Assembly (NCBI GenBank): GCA_027036135.1
Contig: JALVSY010000030.1
Location: 1-64,000, forward strand
DNA length: 64,000 nt
Reading direction: 5' to 3'
Source of the DNA: Pyrodictiaceae archaeon
GTDB lineage: Archaea; Thermoproteota; Thermoprotei_A; Sulfolobales; Pyrodictiaceae
Position 1 is the stretch's first letter. Each line of letters opens with the position of its first letter. This document shows, one piece after another, positions 34,742-43,336 of this stretch. A model generated the notes under the pieces. The model did not search any database, was not told where the DNA came from, and saw nothing but the letters and a program-made list of their open reading frames with translations. The translations under genes were made by a program, and so were the position numbers.

Positions 34742-35779
34742 GTGAAGCCGAGGAGCCTTGTCAGGACGCCGGTAGGCGTTATTGCTGACTGGGATGCTGA
34801 TGGCGTAACGTCTGCTGCAATGATATATTATGCTCAGCACTATAAGCGTGTCTACCCGCTTCGTGGCCGCTACGACGTGGCCTTGGAGCCTGCTGGCCCC
34901 AGGGGGTTCCCTGACGCGCTTGACCACATTGTTGGCGGTGGTGGGTGCCCGGACGCGCTCGTGGTACTCGATATACCACTGACTAGTAGCGTCTACGATG
35001 TTCTTAGCAGCTTTCTCCGCGAGTGCAAGGAGACACGCCTAGTCTATATCGATCACCACTTCTCAACCATATATATGTCCAAGAAGCTTTACGAGCTAAG
35101 CGAGGAGGTCTACCTAGGCCATAAGCCAACCGCTATGCTCACCTTTAACTTGTTACGAAGCCTAGGAGTACGCCACATGACACCGAGGCTAGAGGCCTTC
35201 ATGAAGGCTGTCGGTGTCTTGGAGAGAGGGGCGAGGCCTCTAACAGAGGCCGAGAGGAGAGTAGTCAAACTCGCCGCGAGCATCTCAAAGGCATGCACTG
35301 TTCTCCGGGACAAAGAGATGTGGCAGAAACTAGTAAAGTGGCTGGCAAGTCCCTTACCACAAGATATGCCGTTTGACCGCAAACTCGTGGAAAAGGTCGT
35401 AAGGATAGCGGAGGAGAGCGATAGAGAGATAATGGAGAAGGCCAAGGAGCTAGCAATAACAGCTCGGAGAATAGGATACATACGATTCATAGATGCCCGT
35501 GGGAAATGGACTAGTAGGGGCTCAAGCGCGCTAGCCTCCAAGCTCTACAAGGTACTAAAGCAGCCAGTAGCACTACTAATAGAGAGGGACGACGGGGTAA
35601 AACTCCTAATTATAAGGAGTAGGGGAAGGGGGGCCTACCGGGTAGCAACCGGGCTAGTAAAGGAGGGAATAGCCCTGGATATAGGTGGTCATAGCGGCCT
35701 TGCGATAGTCAGGCTCCGGGATGACCTAGACCTCTCCGAGCTAGAGAACGCGCTAAGAAGGCTTAGCCTCCACCTATAG
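34742..35779 (+). CDS. DHH-family phosphoesterase (RecJ-like)
   Basis: A 345-residue DHH protein. The first motif is VIADWDADGVTSAAM with the two Asp ligands, motif III is VYIDHHFST (DHH), and a DHHA1-like C-terminus ends in ALDIGGHSGLAIVRL with the GGH substrate loop. It is predicted to be a Mn-dependent exonuclease or nanoRNase/cyclic-dinucleotide phosphodiesterase; archaeal RecJ-like and GAN proteins belong here. GTG at 34742. Upstream of this gene is a divergent phosphatase gene. The central region (150-240) is helical and less conserved. Confidence 0.85.
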   Translation: MKPRSLVRTPVGVIADWDADGVTSAAMIYYAQHYKRVYPLRGRYDVALEPAGPRGFPDALDHIVGGGGCPDALVVLDIPLTSSVYDVLSSFLRECKETRLVYIDHHFSTIYMSKKLYELSEEVYLGHKPTAMLTFNLLRSLGVRHMTPRLEAFMKAVGVLERGARPLTEAERRVVKLAASISKACTVLRDKEMWQKLVKWLASPLPQDMPFDRKLVEKVVRIAEESDREIMEKAKELAITARRIGYIRFIDARGKWTSRGSSALASKLYKVLKQPVALLIERDDGVKLLIIRSRGRGAYRVATGLVKEGIALDIGGHSGLAIVRLRDDLDLSELENALRRLSLHL

Positions 35780-35814
35780 CTAGGGTTAGGGAAGGACATT
35801 ATTTCTGGCCGTGT

Positions 35815-35876
35815 GGAGTATTGATGCACCTCCGCTGAGCAATGGATATGATGAGCGGGCACCTAGCCGAAGCTCC
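35815..35876 (+). ncRNA. possible C/D box guide RNA
   Basis: In the 297-base gap after the DHH gene: GGAG (35815-35818), C-like TTGATGC (35821), CTGA (35835-35838, D'), ATGATGA (35848-35854, a perfect C'), CCGA (35867-35870, D with one mismatch) and CTCC (35873-35876) closing a terminal stem. Order and size fit an archaeal C/D sRNA, but the outer boxes deviate and the C-D' spacing is short. Low confidence. The rest of 35780-36076 shows nothing else. Confidence 0.25.
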
Positions 35877-36076
35877 TGCTCCACATCTTTGTCTTTCAAT
35901 ACCTTACATTACCTCTATACCACTATGTAGCCTTAAGGAGAGTTAATAAATGAGGAAAGCACTATAATACTCAACCCCTAGACTATTAGGGCCTGGCACC
36001 TCTTCCCGGAACCCTTGAATCTACTCTATTACTCCTCGCCGTCTAGAATATCTATGATAAGATAGAGGAGTAGCCT

Positions 36077-36787
36077 ATGAGCCTCGAGGAGCCCATGAGC
36101 CGGGACATGCTACGATTATTTAAAGCCGTTGTGACAGGGCTACGTGACATAGCAAAACTGTGCGCCAGCAATCATGGGCTCCATTGTATCGATGCACCAG
36201 CATTTACCACAACGTTTCTCCGGAGCCGGGGCTTCAACGAATACATTATTCGTAGGATATGGCGAGCTGCACATGATCGTAGCGTTACTAAGGGTCAAGT
36301 AATATATAGATATGGGGGAATAGTGTTTCGTCTTAAGCCTCGGCTAGAGCATGGAACGGCGTACCACGATGCTAAAACGATGACGCCTCTCGATAGATTC
36401 GATTGCAGTATACTTGGTGACGAATGCTACGAGGTTCCGCACTGCAACTCCTTCTACATATACGTTGAGGGGGAACTAGGACACGCGTCCGTGCGTATGA
36501 ATGTGTCTTATCTCGTTGGGCTCTTGGCGAGGACGCGTTCAGGGTTTCTTAGCAAGTTCTTGGAGTTCGCTAACCGTGTTATAGAGAGGCCGCGCGACGA
36601 GTTCGAGGCAATAGCTATTCTAATGGATGATATACTATCCGTCCTAAAGGAGGAAAATAGGCTACTAGGCTTTATCCTGCCATTTGTTCCACATAGCCTC
36701 GATGAATTGCTTCGCGTGTCTCCTCTCGCTAAGAAATTGTACATCGAGCTTGTACAAAGGGGGATAAAAGCGCTCCAAGAGAGCTAG
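36077..36787 (+). CDS. hypothetical protein
   Basis: A 236-residue soluble protein with helical C-terminus. It has paired features that could bind metal (HGLHCIDAP near 53, DRFDCSILGDECYEVPHCN near 106-125 with three Cys and a His), but no family I recognise. ATG at 36077 has GGAG upstream. It stands alone ahead of the radical SAM pair. No function is proposed. Confidence 0.65.
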   Translation: MSLEEPMSRDMLRLFKAVVTGLRDIAKLCASNHGLHCIDAPAFTTTFLRSRGFNEYIIRRIWRAAHDRSVTKGQVIYRYGGIVFRLKPRLEHGTAYHDAKTMTPLDRFDCSILGDECYEVPHCNSFYIYVEGELGHASVRMNVSYLVGLLARTRSGFLSKFLEFANRVIERPRDEFEAIAILMDDILSVLKEENRLLGFILPFVPHSLDELLRVSPLAKKLYIELVQRGIKALQES

Positions 36788-36912
36788 CCCAGAGAATATT
36801 TGGGAGCGTAATGATAATCTTCCTGTCACATGCCTAGCGTATATAGAGTGTTCTCCGAGTTAGCCTAATCCCGGTAAACACTCCTATACTGTTAAATGGG
36901 TATGCGGTGACC

Positions 36913-38349
36913 ATGCGTGTCCTGCTTAGCCTCCCGCCCGGTATCCACCGGCTAGAGATATACAAGATAACTGGGATGAAGGCGCCTCCGCTCGGCCTAG
37001 CTTATATAGCTGCTGTGCTGGAGCGCAACGGGCACAAAGTAAGGATCATCGATACGCCGACGCTCGAGATGGGGAGAGATACATGGCTCAGTGAGGTTAA
37101 GTCCTGGAAGCCTGATCTAGTCGGGTTATCACTACTGACACCGACTGCGCCAAAGGGATACGAGGCCATCAAACTACTAAAGGAAGAGCTGCTCGACGTA
37201 CCAGTTATTGTTGGCGGTATCCACTCAACATTTATGTTTAACGAGGCCCTCGACCATGGTGCTGATATAGTGGTTAGGGGTGAGGGAGAATACACTACAG
37301 CAGAGCTAGCAGACATCATTGAGCGTTATGGGCTCGATGAGGAGAAGCTCAGAGAAGTAAGGGGGATAGCGTTCCGCTCAAAGAAGAACGGGAGAACAAT
37401 ACTTACCCCTGAGAGGCCGCCGCCCGACCTCGATGAGCTGCCGTGGCCTGCTCGCCACCTCTTACCGATGGAGAAGTACACGTTGTTCAATAAACCGATA
37501 AGGATTATACATATCATGGCTAGTCGTGGCTGCCCCTATGGCTGCATGTACTGCTCAACTAGCTACTTCTTCGGGAGGCGAATAAGGATTCGGAAAGCGC
37601 TCAACGTGGCCGATGAGATAGAGGAGGCTGTCTACAAGTATCGTGCAAAGCACGTCGTATTCGCGGACGACGATATAGGCGTTGGTAGGAGGTTCATGCA
37701 AGAGCTAATAACTGAGCTCAAGAAACGTGGCCTGGACCTAACGTTTGCCTGTGGCTCCCGAGTAGACCACATGACCAAGGAGTATATGAAGTTCCTCTAC
37801 GAGAATGGTTGCAGCGCTCTCTACTTTGGCGTTGAGTCGGCTAACCAGGAGACGCTTAACAAGATAGGCAAAAAGATAACCGTTGAGCAAGTTGAGAGAG
37901 TATTCCGCTGGAAGAAAGAGATAGGAGGATTCGCTACCGCCTCATTCATACTAGGGTTCCCATGGGAGACCATAGATGATATGAAGAAGACAGTGGAGTT
38001 CGCGATAAAGATTGACCCAGACTATGCACAGTTCACCGCACTGACCCCGTATCCCGGTACGCCTCTCTACCAATACGCGAAGAAATACGGGCTCATAGAG
38101 GATACTAACTGGGAGCACTACACTACAGTCCGGGCTGTTATGCGTGGATTCCACTTTACTAGGAAGCAGCTTCAGAGCATGATCAAGTACGCTTATCGTC
38201 GCTTCTACTTGAGGTCTGGATTTATTTGGCGCGAGCTACGAGCCGGGAGGCTCAAGGACCTAATAGGTGTTCTTTCCCGCGAGGCCCTCTCCATGATTAA
38301 GGAGTTTATTGTACACCCCTTACAGTGGAAAGGAGGTGGAAGGAAATGA
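36913..38349 (+). CDS. B12-binding-domain radical SAM protein
   Basis: A 478-residue enzyme. Residues ~1-140 form a cobalamin-binding-like Rossmann domain (GLAYIAAVLERNGHKVRIID, then PDLVGLSLLTPTA and VIVGGIHSTFM). The radical SAM core follows with ASRGCPYGCMYCST (CxxxCxxC near 203-210) and GVESANQETLNKIGKK. It probably performs a C-methylation or other radical reaction on an unknown substrate. ATG at 36913 follows GGTGA. The stop overlaps the ATG of the next radical SAM gene (ATGA), so the two are translationally coupled and likely act in one pathway. Confidence 0.85.
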   Translation: MRVLLSLPPGIHRLEIYKITGMKAPPLGLAYIAAVLERNGHKVRIIDTPTLEMGRDTWLSEVKSWKPDLVGLSLLTPTAPKGYEAIKLLKEELLDVPVIVGGIHSTFMFNEALDHGADIVVRGEGEYTTAELADIIERYGLDEEKLREVRGIAFRSKKNGRTILTPERPPPDLDELPWPARHLLPMEKYTLFNKPIRIIHIMASRGCPYGCMYCSTSYFFGRRIRIRKALNVADEIEEAVYKYRAKHVVFADDDIGVGRRFMQELITELKKRGLDLTFACGSRVDHMTKEYMKFLYENGCSALYFGVESANQETLNKIGKKITVEQVERVFRWKKEIGGFATASFILGFPWETIDDMKKTVEFAIKIDPDYAQFTALTPYPGTPLYQYAKKYGLIEDTNWEHYTTVRAVMRGFHFTRKQLQSMIKYAYRRFYLRSGFIWRELRAGRLKDLIGVLSREALSMIKEFIVHPLQWKGGGRK

Positions 38350-39887
38350 GTAGTCTAGGAGAAGTAGCCTCAGACGAGATAGAGAAGCTACACAAGGAGG
38401 CTAAGCGAGGAGGCATCGGCGCCTACCTCGCCGCCATTAGGATAATGTTCAACAACCCGGTAACTAGGTCCATGCTTAGACTAGCCATCAAGAGGATTAG
38501 GTGTGTCCACCCAGACCGTGGAGAAGTGGACGCTACACTGCTCTATCACGCTCTTACCCAGTTCGCGGGCCAAGAACTATACTCGTGCCCGATAACTGCG
38601 CGCTTCCTCTCCGCAGTGATAAACAAAATAGTTGAGATAGGTATCAGAGCGCTCCACGGAGACCTTGACGAGGCTCGCAAGGCTCTCTCAGACCCAGCTC
38701 TACGCCGCGGCGTCTCCCTAGTCTTCGAGGGCCTAGCACGCTACGGCGTGACTGTTCCACAGAAGATGCCAGCACCCTTCCTCATAGTGTGGAACTTCAC
38801 TAATATGTGTAATCTGCGCTGCAAACACTGTTACCAGAGAGCTGACCACCCATTACCAGACGAGCTGACCCTTGAGGAGAAGCTGAAGCTTGTAGACGAG
38901 CTCGATAAAGCCGGGGTAGCTGCTGTCGCGCTTAGCGGCGGGGAACCAACTATTCATCCCCACTTCTACCACATAGTGCACGAGATGGCTAAGAGAGGGA
39001 TATATGCGGCTGTGGCTACTAATGGATGGATGTTCGCCGACATAGAGAAGCTCGAGAAAGCCGTCAAGCTAGGCCTACGATATGTCGAGGTCTCGGTTGA
39101 TAGCGCTAACCCGAAGAAGCATGACTGGTTCCGCGGCGTGCCAGGCGCGTGGCAGCGAGCAGTAAAGGCTCTCGAGAACGCTGTTAAGCTTGGCGTTAGC
39201 CATGCTATGGCCGTGACTGTTACAAAGGCTAACATAGATGAGGTAGATGATATACTTGACCTCGCGGAGAGCATCGGTGTTGAGAGGGTTGTGTTCTTCA
39301 ACTTCGTCCCAGTTGGGCGCGGCAAGGAGAACATGTGGCTAGACCTAGACCCCTTAGAGAGGGAAGAGTTCCTACGCCACATCTACAAGGAGATGAACAA
39401 GAGGAAGATACAGATAGTCAGTACCGCGCCCCAGTACGGCAGGGTATCTTTACAACTAAGCGGCGGCGAAGACATAGCGCCAACACACTTCTACGTAGGC
39501 GATGACCCCATAGTAAAGGCTGTAGCAGAGTTCGTAGGCGGCTGTGGAGCCGGAAGAATATATGCAGCAATACAGCCGAACGGTGATGTTACTCCATGCG
39601 TCTTCCTACCAATCAAGGTAGGGAACGTCAGGGAGAAAAGCTTTAGAGAGATATGGGAGACCGCCCCTCTCTTCAAGAAGCTACGAGACCGCGAACAACT
39701 AAAGGGCTTCTGCGGCAAGTGCCCATTCAAGTACATATGCGGAGGATGCCGCGCACGGGCCTATGCCTACTTCGGAGACCCCTTGGCACCGGATCCTGGC
39801 TGCATCTATAACCTAAAGGAGTGGAAGAAGCTACAGGAAGAACTTGGAGTAAAAATCAAGGTAGCTGCTCCAGCAAAGGCGGCATAG
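38346..39887 (+). CDS. radical SAM/SPASM protein with N-terminal helical extension
   Basis: About 513 residues. The first ~155 are a helical domain not typical of SPASM enzymes. Then comes the radical SAM motif NMCNLRCKHCYQRA (CxxxCxxC) and the SPASM region with GGCGAG, VTPCVFLP, and FCGKCPFKYICGGCRARAY for auxiliary clusters. ATG at 38346 lies in the stop of the preceding gene with GGAGGTG about eight bases upstream; I prefer it to the GTG-free earlier ATG at 38325. SPASM proteins modify peptides or make cofactors (heme, PQQ, tungsten cofactor). Substrate unknown; no small precursor peptide gene was seen next to it. Confidence 0.85.
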   Translation: MSSLGEVASDEIEKLHKEAKRGGIGAYLAAIRIMFNNPVTRSMLRLAIKRIRCVHPDRGEVDATLLYHALTQFAGQELYSCPITARFLSAVINKIVEIGIRALHGDLDEARKALSDPALRRGVSLVFEGLARYGVTVPQKMPAPFLIVWNFTNMCNLRCKHCYQRADHPLPDELTLEEKLKLVDELDKAGVAAVALSGGEPTIHPHFYHIVHEMAKRGIYAAVATNGWMFADIEKLEKAVKLGLRYVEVSVDSANPKKHDWFRGVPGAWQRAVKALENAVKLGVSHAMAVTVTKANIDEVDDILDLAESIGVERVVFFNFVPVGRGKENMWLDLDPLEREEFLRHIYKEMNKRKIQIVSTAPQYGRVSLQLSGGEDIAPTHFYVGDDPIVKAVAEFVGGCGAGRIYAAIQPNGDVTPCVFLPIKVGNVREKSFREIWETAPLFKKLRDREQLKGFCGKCPFKYICGGCRARAYAYFGDPLAPDPGCIYNLKEWKKLQEELGVKIKVAAPAKAA

Positions 39888-39909
39888 ACTAAAACAATTC
39901 CTCCTCCCT

Positions 39910-40863
39910 CTACTTTTTCTTTTCCTGCAAGAATAATCTTATGCCCTCAATACTATCCATGAAGACGCCCTGGATCTGCTTGCTCCACGAGAGGCTCTCG
40001 TATAGCCGCCTTGCTAACTCATCGACCTCTAGTATCTTCTTTACTAATTCCTCTGAATCAGAACTGAGGTTCTTACTTATTATTTTGACCCACAGCTTTA
40101 CTTGCTCTCCATGCTTCTCCAAGAGGGCTCCGGGCCCCGGGCCTAGATGTGTTGGCGCAACCCACTCCGGGTTATACTTCTTCATTTTCTCAAGGCTCTC
40201 AAGGAAAGGCTCTAGCTTGAAAGGCGGCGGTGTTGTTGGTACGAGACCACCACTCAGGGGGTCATAAATCCCTGCTGAGTCTCCCGTAAATATTATCGTG
40301 TCCATTGGTAGCTCTAATACGATGCTCTGGTGATGGCTGGCGTGGCCCGGTGTATGGATTATCTCTAGCATGGTTTCTCCGAGCTCTACTTGTTCTCCAT
40401 CACTTGTAGGACGGAGACCATCCATCGTGTAGGGTACTGGTTCGCCGAACTCGTGGGCGCGTTCCCCGAGGACTTGCTGTGACGCCGCCCATAGCTTCGT
40501 GGGGTCTCTTAGGTGGCGTTCTCCCCTTGGGTGAACAAATGTCTCAACACTAAAGCCTCTCTGGGCTAGATACTCAGCTAGCCTTGCCGCGCCACCGCCA
40601 TGGTCTAGGTGGATATGGGTAAGCACTATGTAGACCTTGCTGGTGCCGCGGCAGAGTCTTGTCACGGTCTCTGCTACTTGGCTAGCGGCGTTACTCGGGC
40701 CCGAGTCTATTAGGGCGCACGCCTGCCTATCCTTGACCAAGTATGTTTTTATAAAGTCTATGTCAAGCAACCAAGGCGATGCATCAACGATATAGACCTT
40801 TGCTCCTAGCCCGCTTTCAACAAAGACAACTGAGGGTATGACCAAGGCCGGCATAGCACCCAT
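39910..40863 (-). CDS. metallo-beta-lactamase fold hydrolase
   Basis: A 317-residue MBL-fold enzyme with the metal motif VLTHIHLDHGGGAARL (HxHxDH, near 81-96), HTPGHASHHQSIVLE (His near 173), and FTGDSAGIYD (Asp). A C-terminal helical extension (about 240-317) follows. This arrangement resembles glyoxalase II-like and other thioester or lactone hydrolases. Cytoplasmic. It converges with the radical SAM operon, with a 22-base gap. Substrate unknown. Confidence 0.85.
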   Translation of the reverse strand: MGAMPALVIPSVVFVESGLGAKVYIVDASPWLLDIDFIKTYLVKDRQACALIDSGPSNAASQVAETVTRLCRGTSKVYIVLTHIHLDHGGGAARLAEYLAQRGFSVETFVHPRGERHLRDPTKLWAASQQVLGERAHEFGEPVPYTMDGLRPTSDGEQVELGETMLEIIHTPGHASHHQSIVLELPMDTIIFTGDSAGIYDPLSGGLVPTTPPPFKLEPFLESLEKMKKYNPEWVAPTHLGPGPGALLEKHGEQVKLWVKIISKNLSSDSEELVKKILEVDELARRLYESLSWSKQIQGVFMDSIEGIRLFLQEKKK

Positions 40864-41092
40864 TACTTCTTTGCAAATTATAGGCTCTTAGCCCTAATAA
40901 GTAGCATTCGAGAACCCGGACACGGCCGACAATGGCGTCATTGCCTAGGAAACACTTAGCACTATGCTATGTGTTGCGAAAGCATCAAGGAGGAGCGATG
41001 ACTTTAGAAGAGTGATGAAAAGAGCGTGCTACTCTATTCCCAAAAATAGTGTTAAGGACTACTAAATGAAAAGTGTTCTGATGCTTTGTTGT

Positions 41093-41344
41093 TTATAGCT
41101 GTGCATCAAGGGTAACTGTTATTGTCTTCGCCAGGTGCTCTGGCTTCGTGTACCACTTGTCATAGGTATACTTCTTGCCCTTGAAGCTTAGCTCTACAAT
41201 CTCTCCCTTATCGCTGATATTCATTACGGTGTCTCCGTCCTTTACTAGCTTGAGCGTCGAGCCTACTAGGAGTGCCTTGAGGCCTTTCTCCTGTAGCTTG
41301 GGCTTTATGAGGTCCCTTACCTTTGAGAGGTACTCGCTGGGCAT
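41093..41344 (-). CDS. small hypothetical protein
   Basis: An 83-residue soluble protein, Lys-rich, with predicted N-terminal helix (EYLSKVRDLIKPKLQEKG) and a beta-rich rest. ATG at 41344 with GAGGAG upstream (in the minus sense). No family recognised. It lies 98 bases before the PGI/PMI gene in the same direction of transcription but is downstream of it, so the two may be cotranscribed. Confidence 0.6.
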   Translation of the reverse strand: MPSEYLSKVRDLIKPKLQEKGLKALLVGSTLKLVKDGDTVMNISDKGEIVELSFKGKKYTYDKWYTKPEHLAKTITVTLDAQL

Positions 41345-41442
41345 TCTTCTCCTCCTCCGACGAGGCGGTGGAGGTGTTGCTACTTTATTAAGCCTTGCCC
41401 CCTTATACCCTCTGCGAAGAATTTATTGAGAAGCCGTGGCTG

Positions 41443-42444
41443 TTATGCTCCCCACTCTGTGGTCTTCTCAACTATGGAGCGGAATAGCTTGACTGCTGTG
41501 AGCTTTTCTGCCTCGTAGCCCTTCATCTCGGCTAGCTTTACTGAGGCCAGCCCAGCTATCCATGTGCCCCACACCATCTTCGATACAGTGTTTGTACCGC
41601 GCAGCTTCTCTACGTAGAAGTCAGCGGGTCTCGCTAGGCCCATGAACTCCTCTAATAACTTGCTCCAAGGCTCCTCAACGGGATCTATTACTAGGAAGTT
41701 GTAGCGCGCCTCATTGCTCCATCCCTCTAGTATATTATGACCCGACTCTGGTACATGCGAGGCATCGCTCGCAGACTTCGCGTTTTCTGCTAGCTCGCTC
41801 CTCGTCCTCACAGCAACGGGATAGTAGGGAGCCGGCGCCAACACTACTAAATTGCCCTGTACAGCCTTGAGCCACGAGGCTGTCTCAGAGGCCTGGTTCT
41901 CGGCTTCCCTGCGCTCGCTGAGGAGGCGGAGAGACTCCTCGATATCGGGGCCCGGTGTATTCAACAAACCATTACCCACTAGGCTACCTAGCAACGTGTA
42001 GAAGAGCTGAGGCCAACCAGCACGAGGCGCCGGGGCCTGCTCAACTATGGCTACAGGGAGGTTTCTCTCCCTCGCCCACGCTGCTAGCTTGCCACCAGTC
42101 GTGACTGCTACGACACGACCGCCCAGCTCGTAGCTCCTCCTCGCACAGTTGAGCGTCTCCCTCGTGTTGCCAGAGAAGCTGACAGCATAGACTAGGGCGC
42201 CGCGACTAACCCAGTGAGGGGGCTCAGCCTCCTTTAGCGAGACTATCACGGAGCCACCGTACCTTGCAGCGAGTACTGCTAGGTAGTCGCCAGCAGCCCC
42301 GCTCCCACCCATACCACATACGAGTACAAGGCTGCTCGCTGCGTAGCTGGCTGGGAGCCCGAGCGATAGGCCTGATAAATAGGCTCGGCGTGCTGGCTCC
42401 TCCCAGGAAAGATAGTACTCATAGAACCCATTCAAGCCTAGCAC
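41443..42444 (-). CDS. bifunctional phosphoglucose/phosphomannose isomerase
   Basis: A 333-residue SIS-domain isomerase of the crenarchaeal PGI/PMI family, with VLVCGMGGSGAAGDYLAVLA (residues ~40-60), VYAVSFSGNTRETLNCARRS (about 86-105, phosphate-binding SGNTxET) and SDASHVPESGHNILEGWSN (about 228-246, with the catalytic His/Glu region HNxIEG). It interconverts glucose-6-P, mannose-6-P and fructose-6-P, linking glycolysis to sugar nucleotides for glycans. Start at 42444 is near the consensus N-terminus. Family length is about 300-330 residues. Confidence 0.88.
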   Translation of the reverse strand: MLGLNGFYEYYLSWEEPARRAYLSGLSLGLPASYAASSLVLVCGMGGSGAAGDYLAVLAARYGGSVIVSLKEAEPPHWVSRGALVYAVSFSGNTRETLNCARRSYELGGRVVAVTTGGKLAAWARERNLPVAIVEQAPAPRAGWPQLFYTLLGSLVGNGLLNTPGPDIEESLRLLSERREAENQASETASWLKAVQGNLVVLAPAPYYPVAVRTRSELAENAKSASDASHVPESGHNILEGWSNEARYNFLVIDPVEEPWSKLLEEFMGLARPADFYVEKLRGTNTVSKMVWGTWIAGLASVKLAEMKGYEAEKLTAVKLFRSIVEKTTEWGA

Positions 42445-42545
42445 CGAGTCTTATTAGCCACTAGCCTAGATACTTAAACAAAAATGAGGAACCAGCGTAG
42501 TGTATTCAGCGCTAAACACGTGACTATATAGAGCTACCTTGATTA

Positions 42546-43118
42546 CTAGACGCAGAATCCTAGCTCGCGTAGCTTGTGAACGACGAACTTCTTGTCCTCC
42601 TCCGGTAATAGTTCTACGTCTCTCCTGATTATCCTCTCGTCTATGCGCAGCCTCCCCGAGTCTATGTACTCCTTGACTATCCTTAGGTCCTCTATGTCGG
42701 GTTCGCGGGCAGCCTTTGCCTTCAAAACTATGTAGTCCTCGGGCCTGATGACGCGGATACTAGCACCGCTGATCTGCTTCGTGGACGCATTCTCTATTAT
42801 CTCGAGCGGGATATAGAAGTCGTGGATGTTCTCGTAAAACTCCGTTATTACTTCCTCGCCACTAGGAAGCCTTATGACGAACTTTGGTGTGCCCAGGGCT
42901 GTGTAGCTCATCTGCCAGCTATTACGAAACGCTATCTCCCTATACTGATCCTCCTCTATTAAGGGGCTTGGCTCGAGGACGAAGAAGTCTAAATCATCCT
43001 CGAATGATTTACGGCGAAGCTCTAGGTCGATAACAGTGCTCCCAATTATTACGCCGCGTATACCTTCTTCCTCAAGCTTCTTGACTAGCCACGCTATATC
43101 CTTTAATGTATAGGCCAA
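42546..43118 (-). CDS. nucleotidyltransferase-fold protein
   Basis: A 190-residue protein with GVIIGSTVIDLELRRK followed by FEDDLDFFVLEP, which fits the GS...DxD arrangement of nucleotidyltransferases (metal acids at about Asp42 and Asp44). The C-terminal VIRPEDYIVLKAKAAREPDI is also typical of the AbiEii/DUF1814-like group, where K-x-x-A-x-R-x-K/P-D contacts the substrate. Role unknown; the type is often an antitoxin or toxin partner. No partner gene is adjacent. ATG at 43118. Confidence 0.6.
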   Translation of the reverse strand: MAYTLKDIAWLVKKLEEEGIRGVIIGSTVIDLELRRKSFEDDLDFFVLEPSPLIEEDQYREIAFRNSWQMSYTALGTPKFVIRLPSGEEVITEFYENIHDFYIPLEIIENASTKQISGASIRVIRPEDYIVLKAKAAREPDIEDLRIVKEYIDSGRLRIDERIIRRDVELLPEEDKKFVVHKLRELGFCV

Positions 43119-43336
43119 GACTGGGCGCCTCCGCTCTGCTTACTAGGGCGAAAACAATGTATTCCCGGGAGGCTTGACTATTGTTCTCTCTGTTTTTAGC
43201 TTGTGTGCTACAAGGCGTAGGGAAGCCTCGCTAGGACTATACTGTGCGACGATGCGCTAGGGGGCTTGCCCTCTTCCGTGTAGTATAAAAATACTTGTAC
43301 TTTGCGAGAATCTGTGCTCGGGGGAATGTTGTAGAT

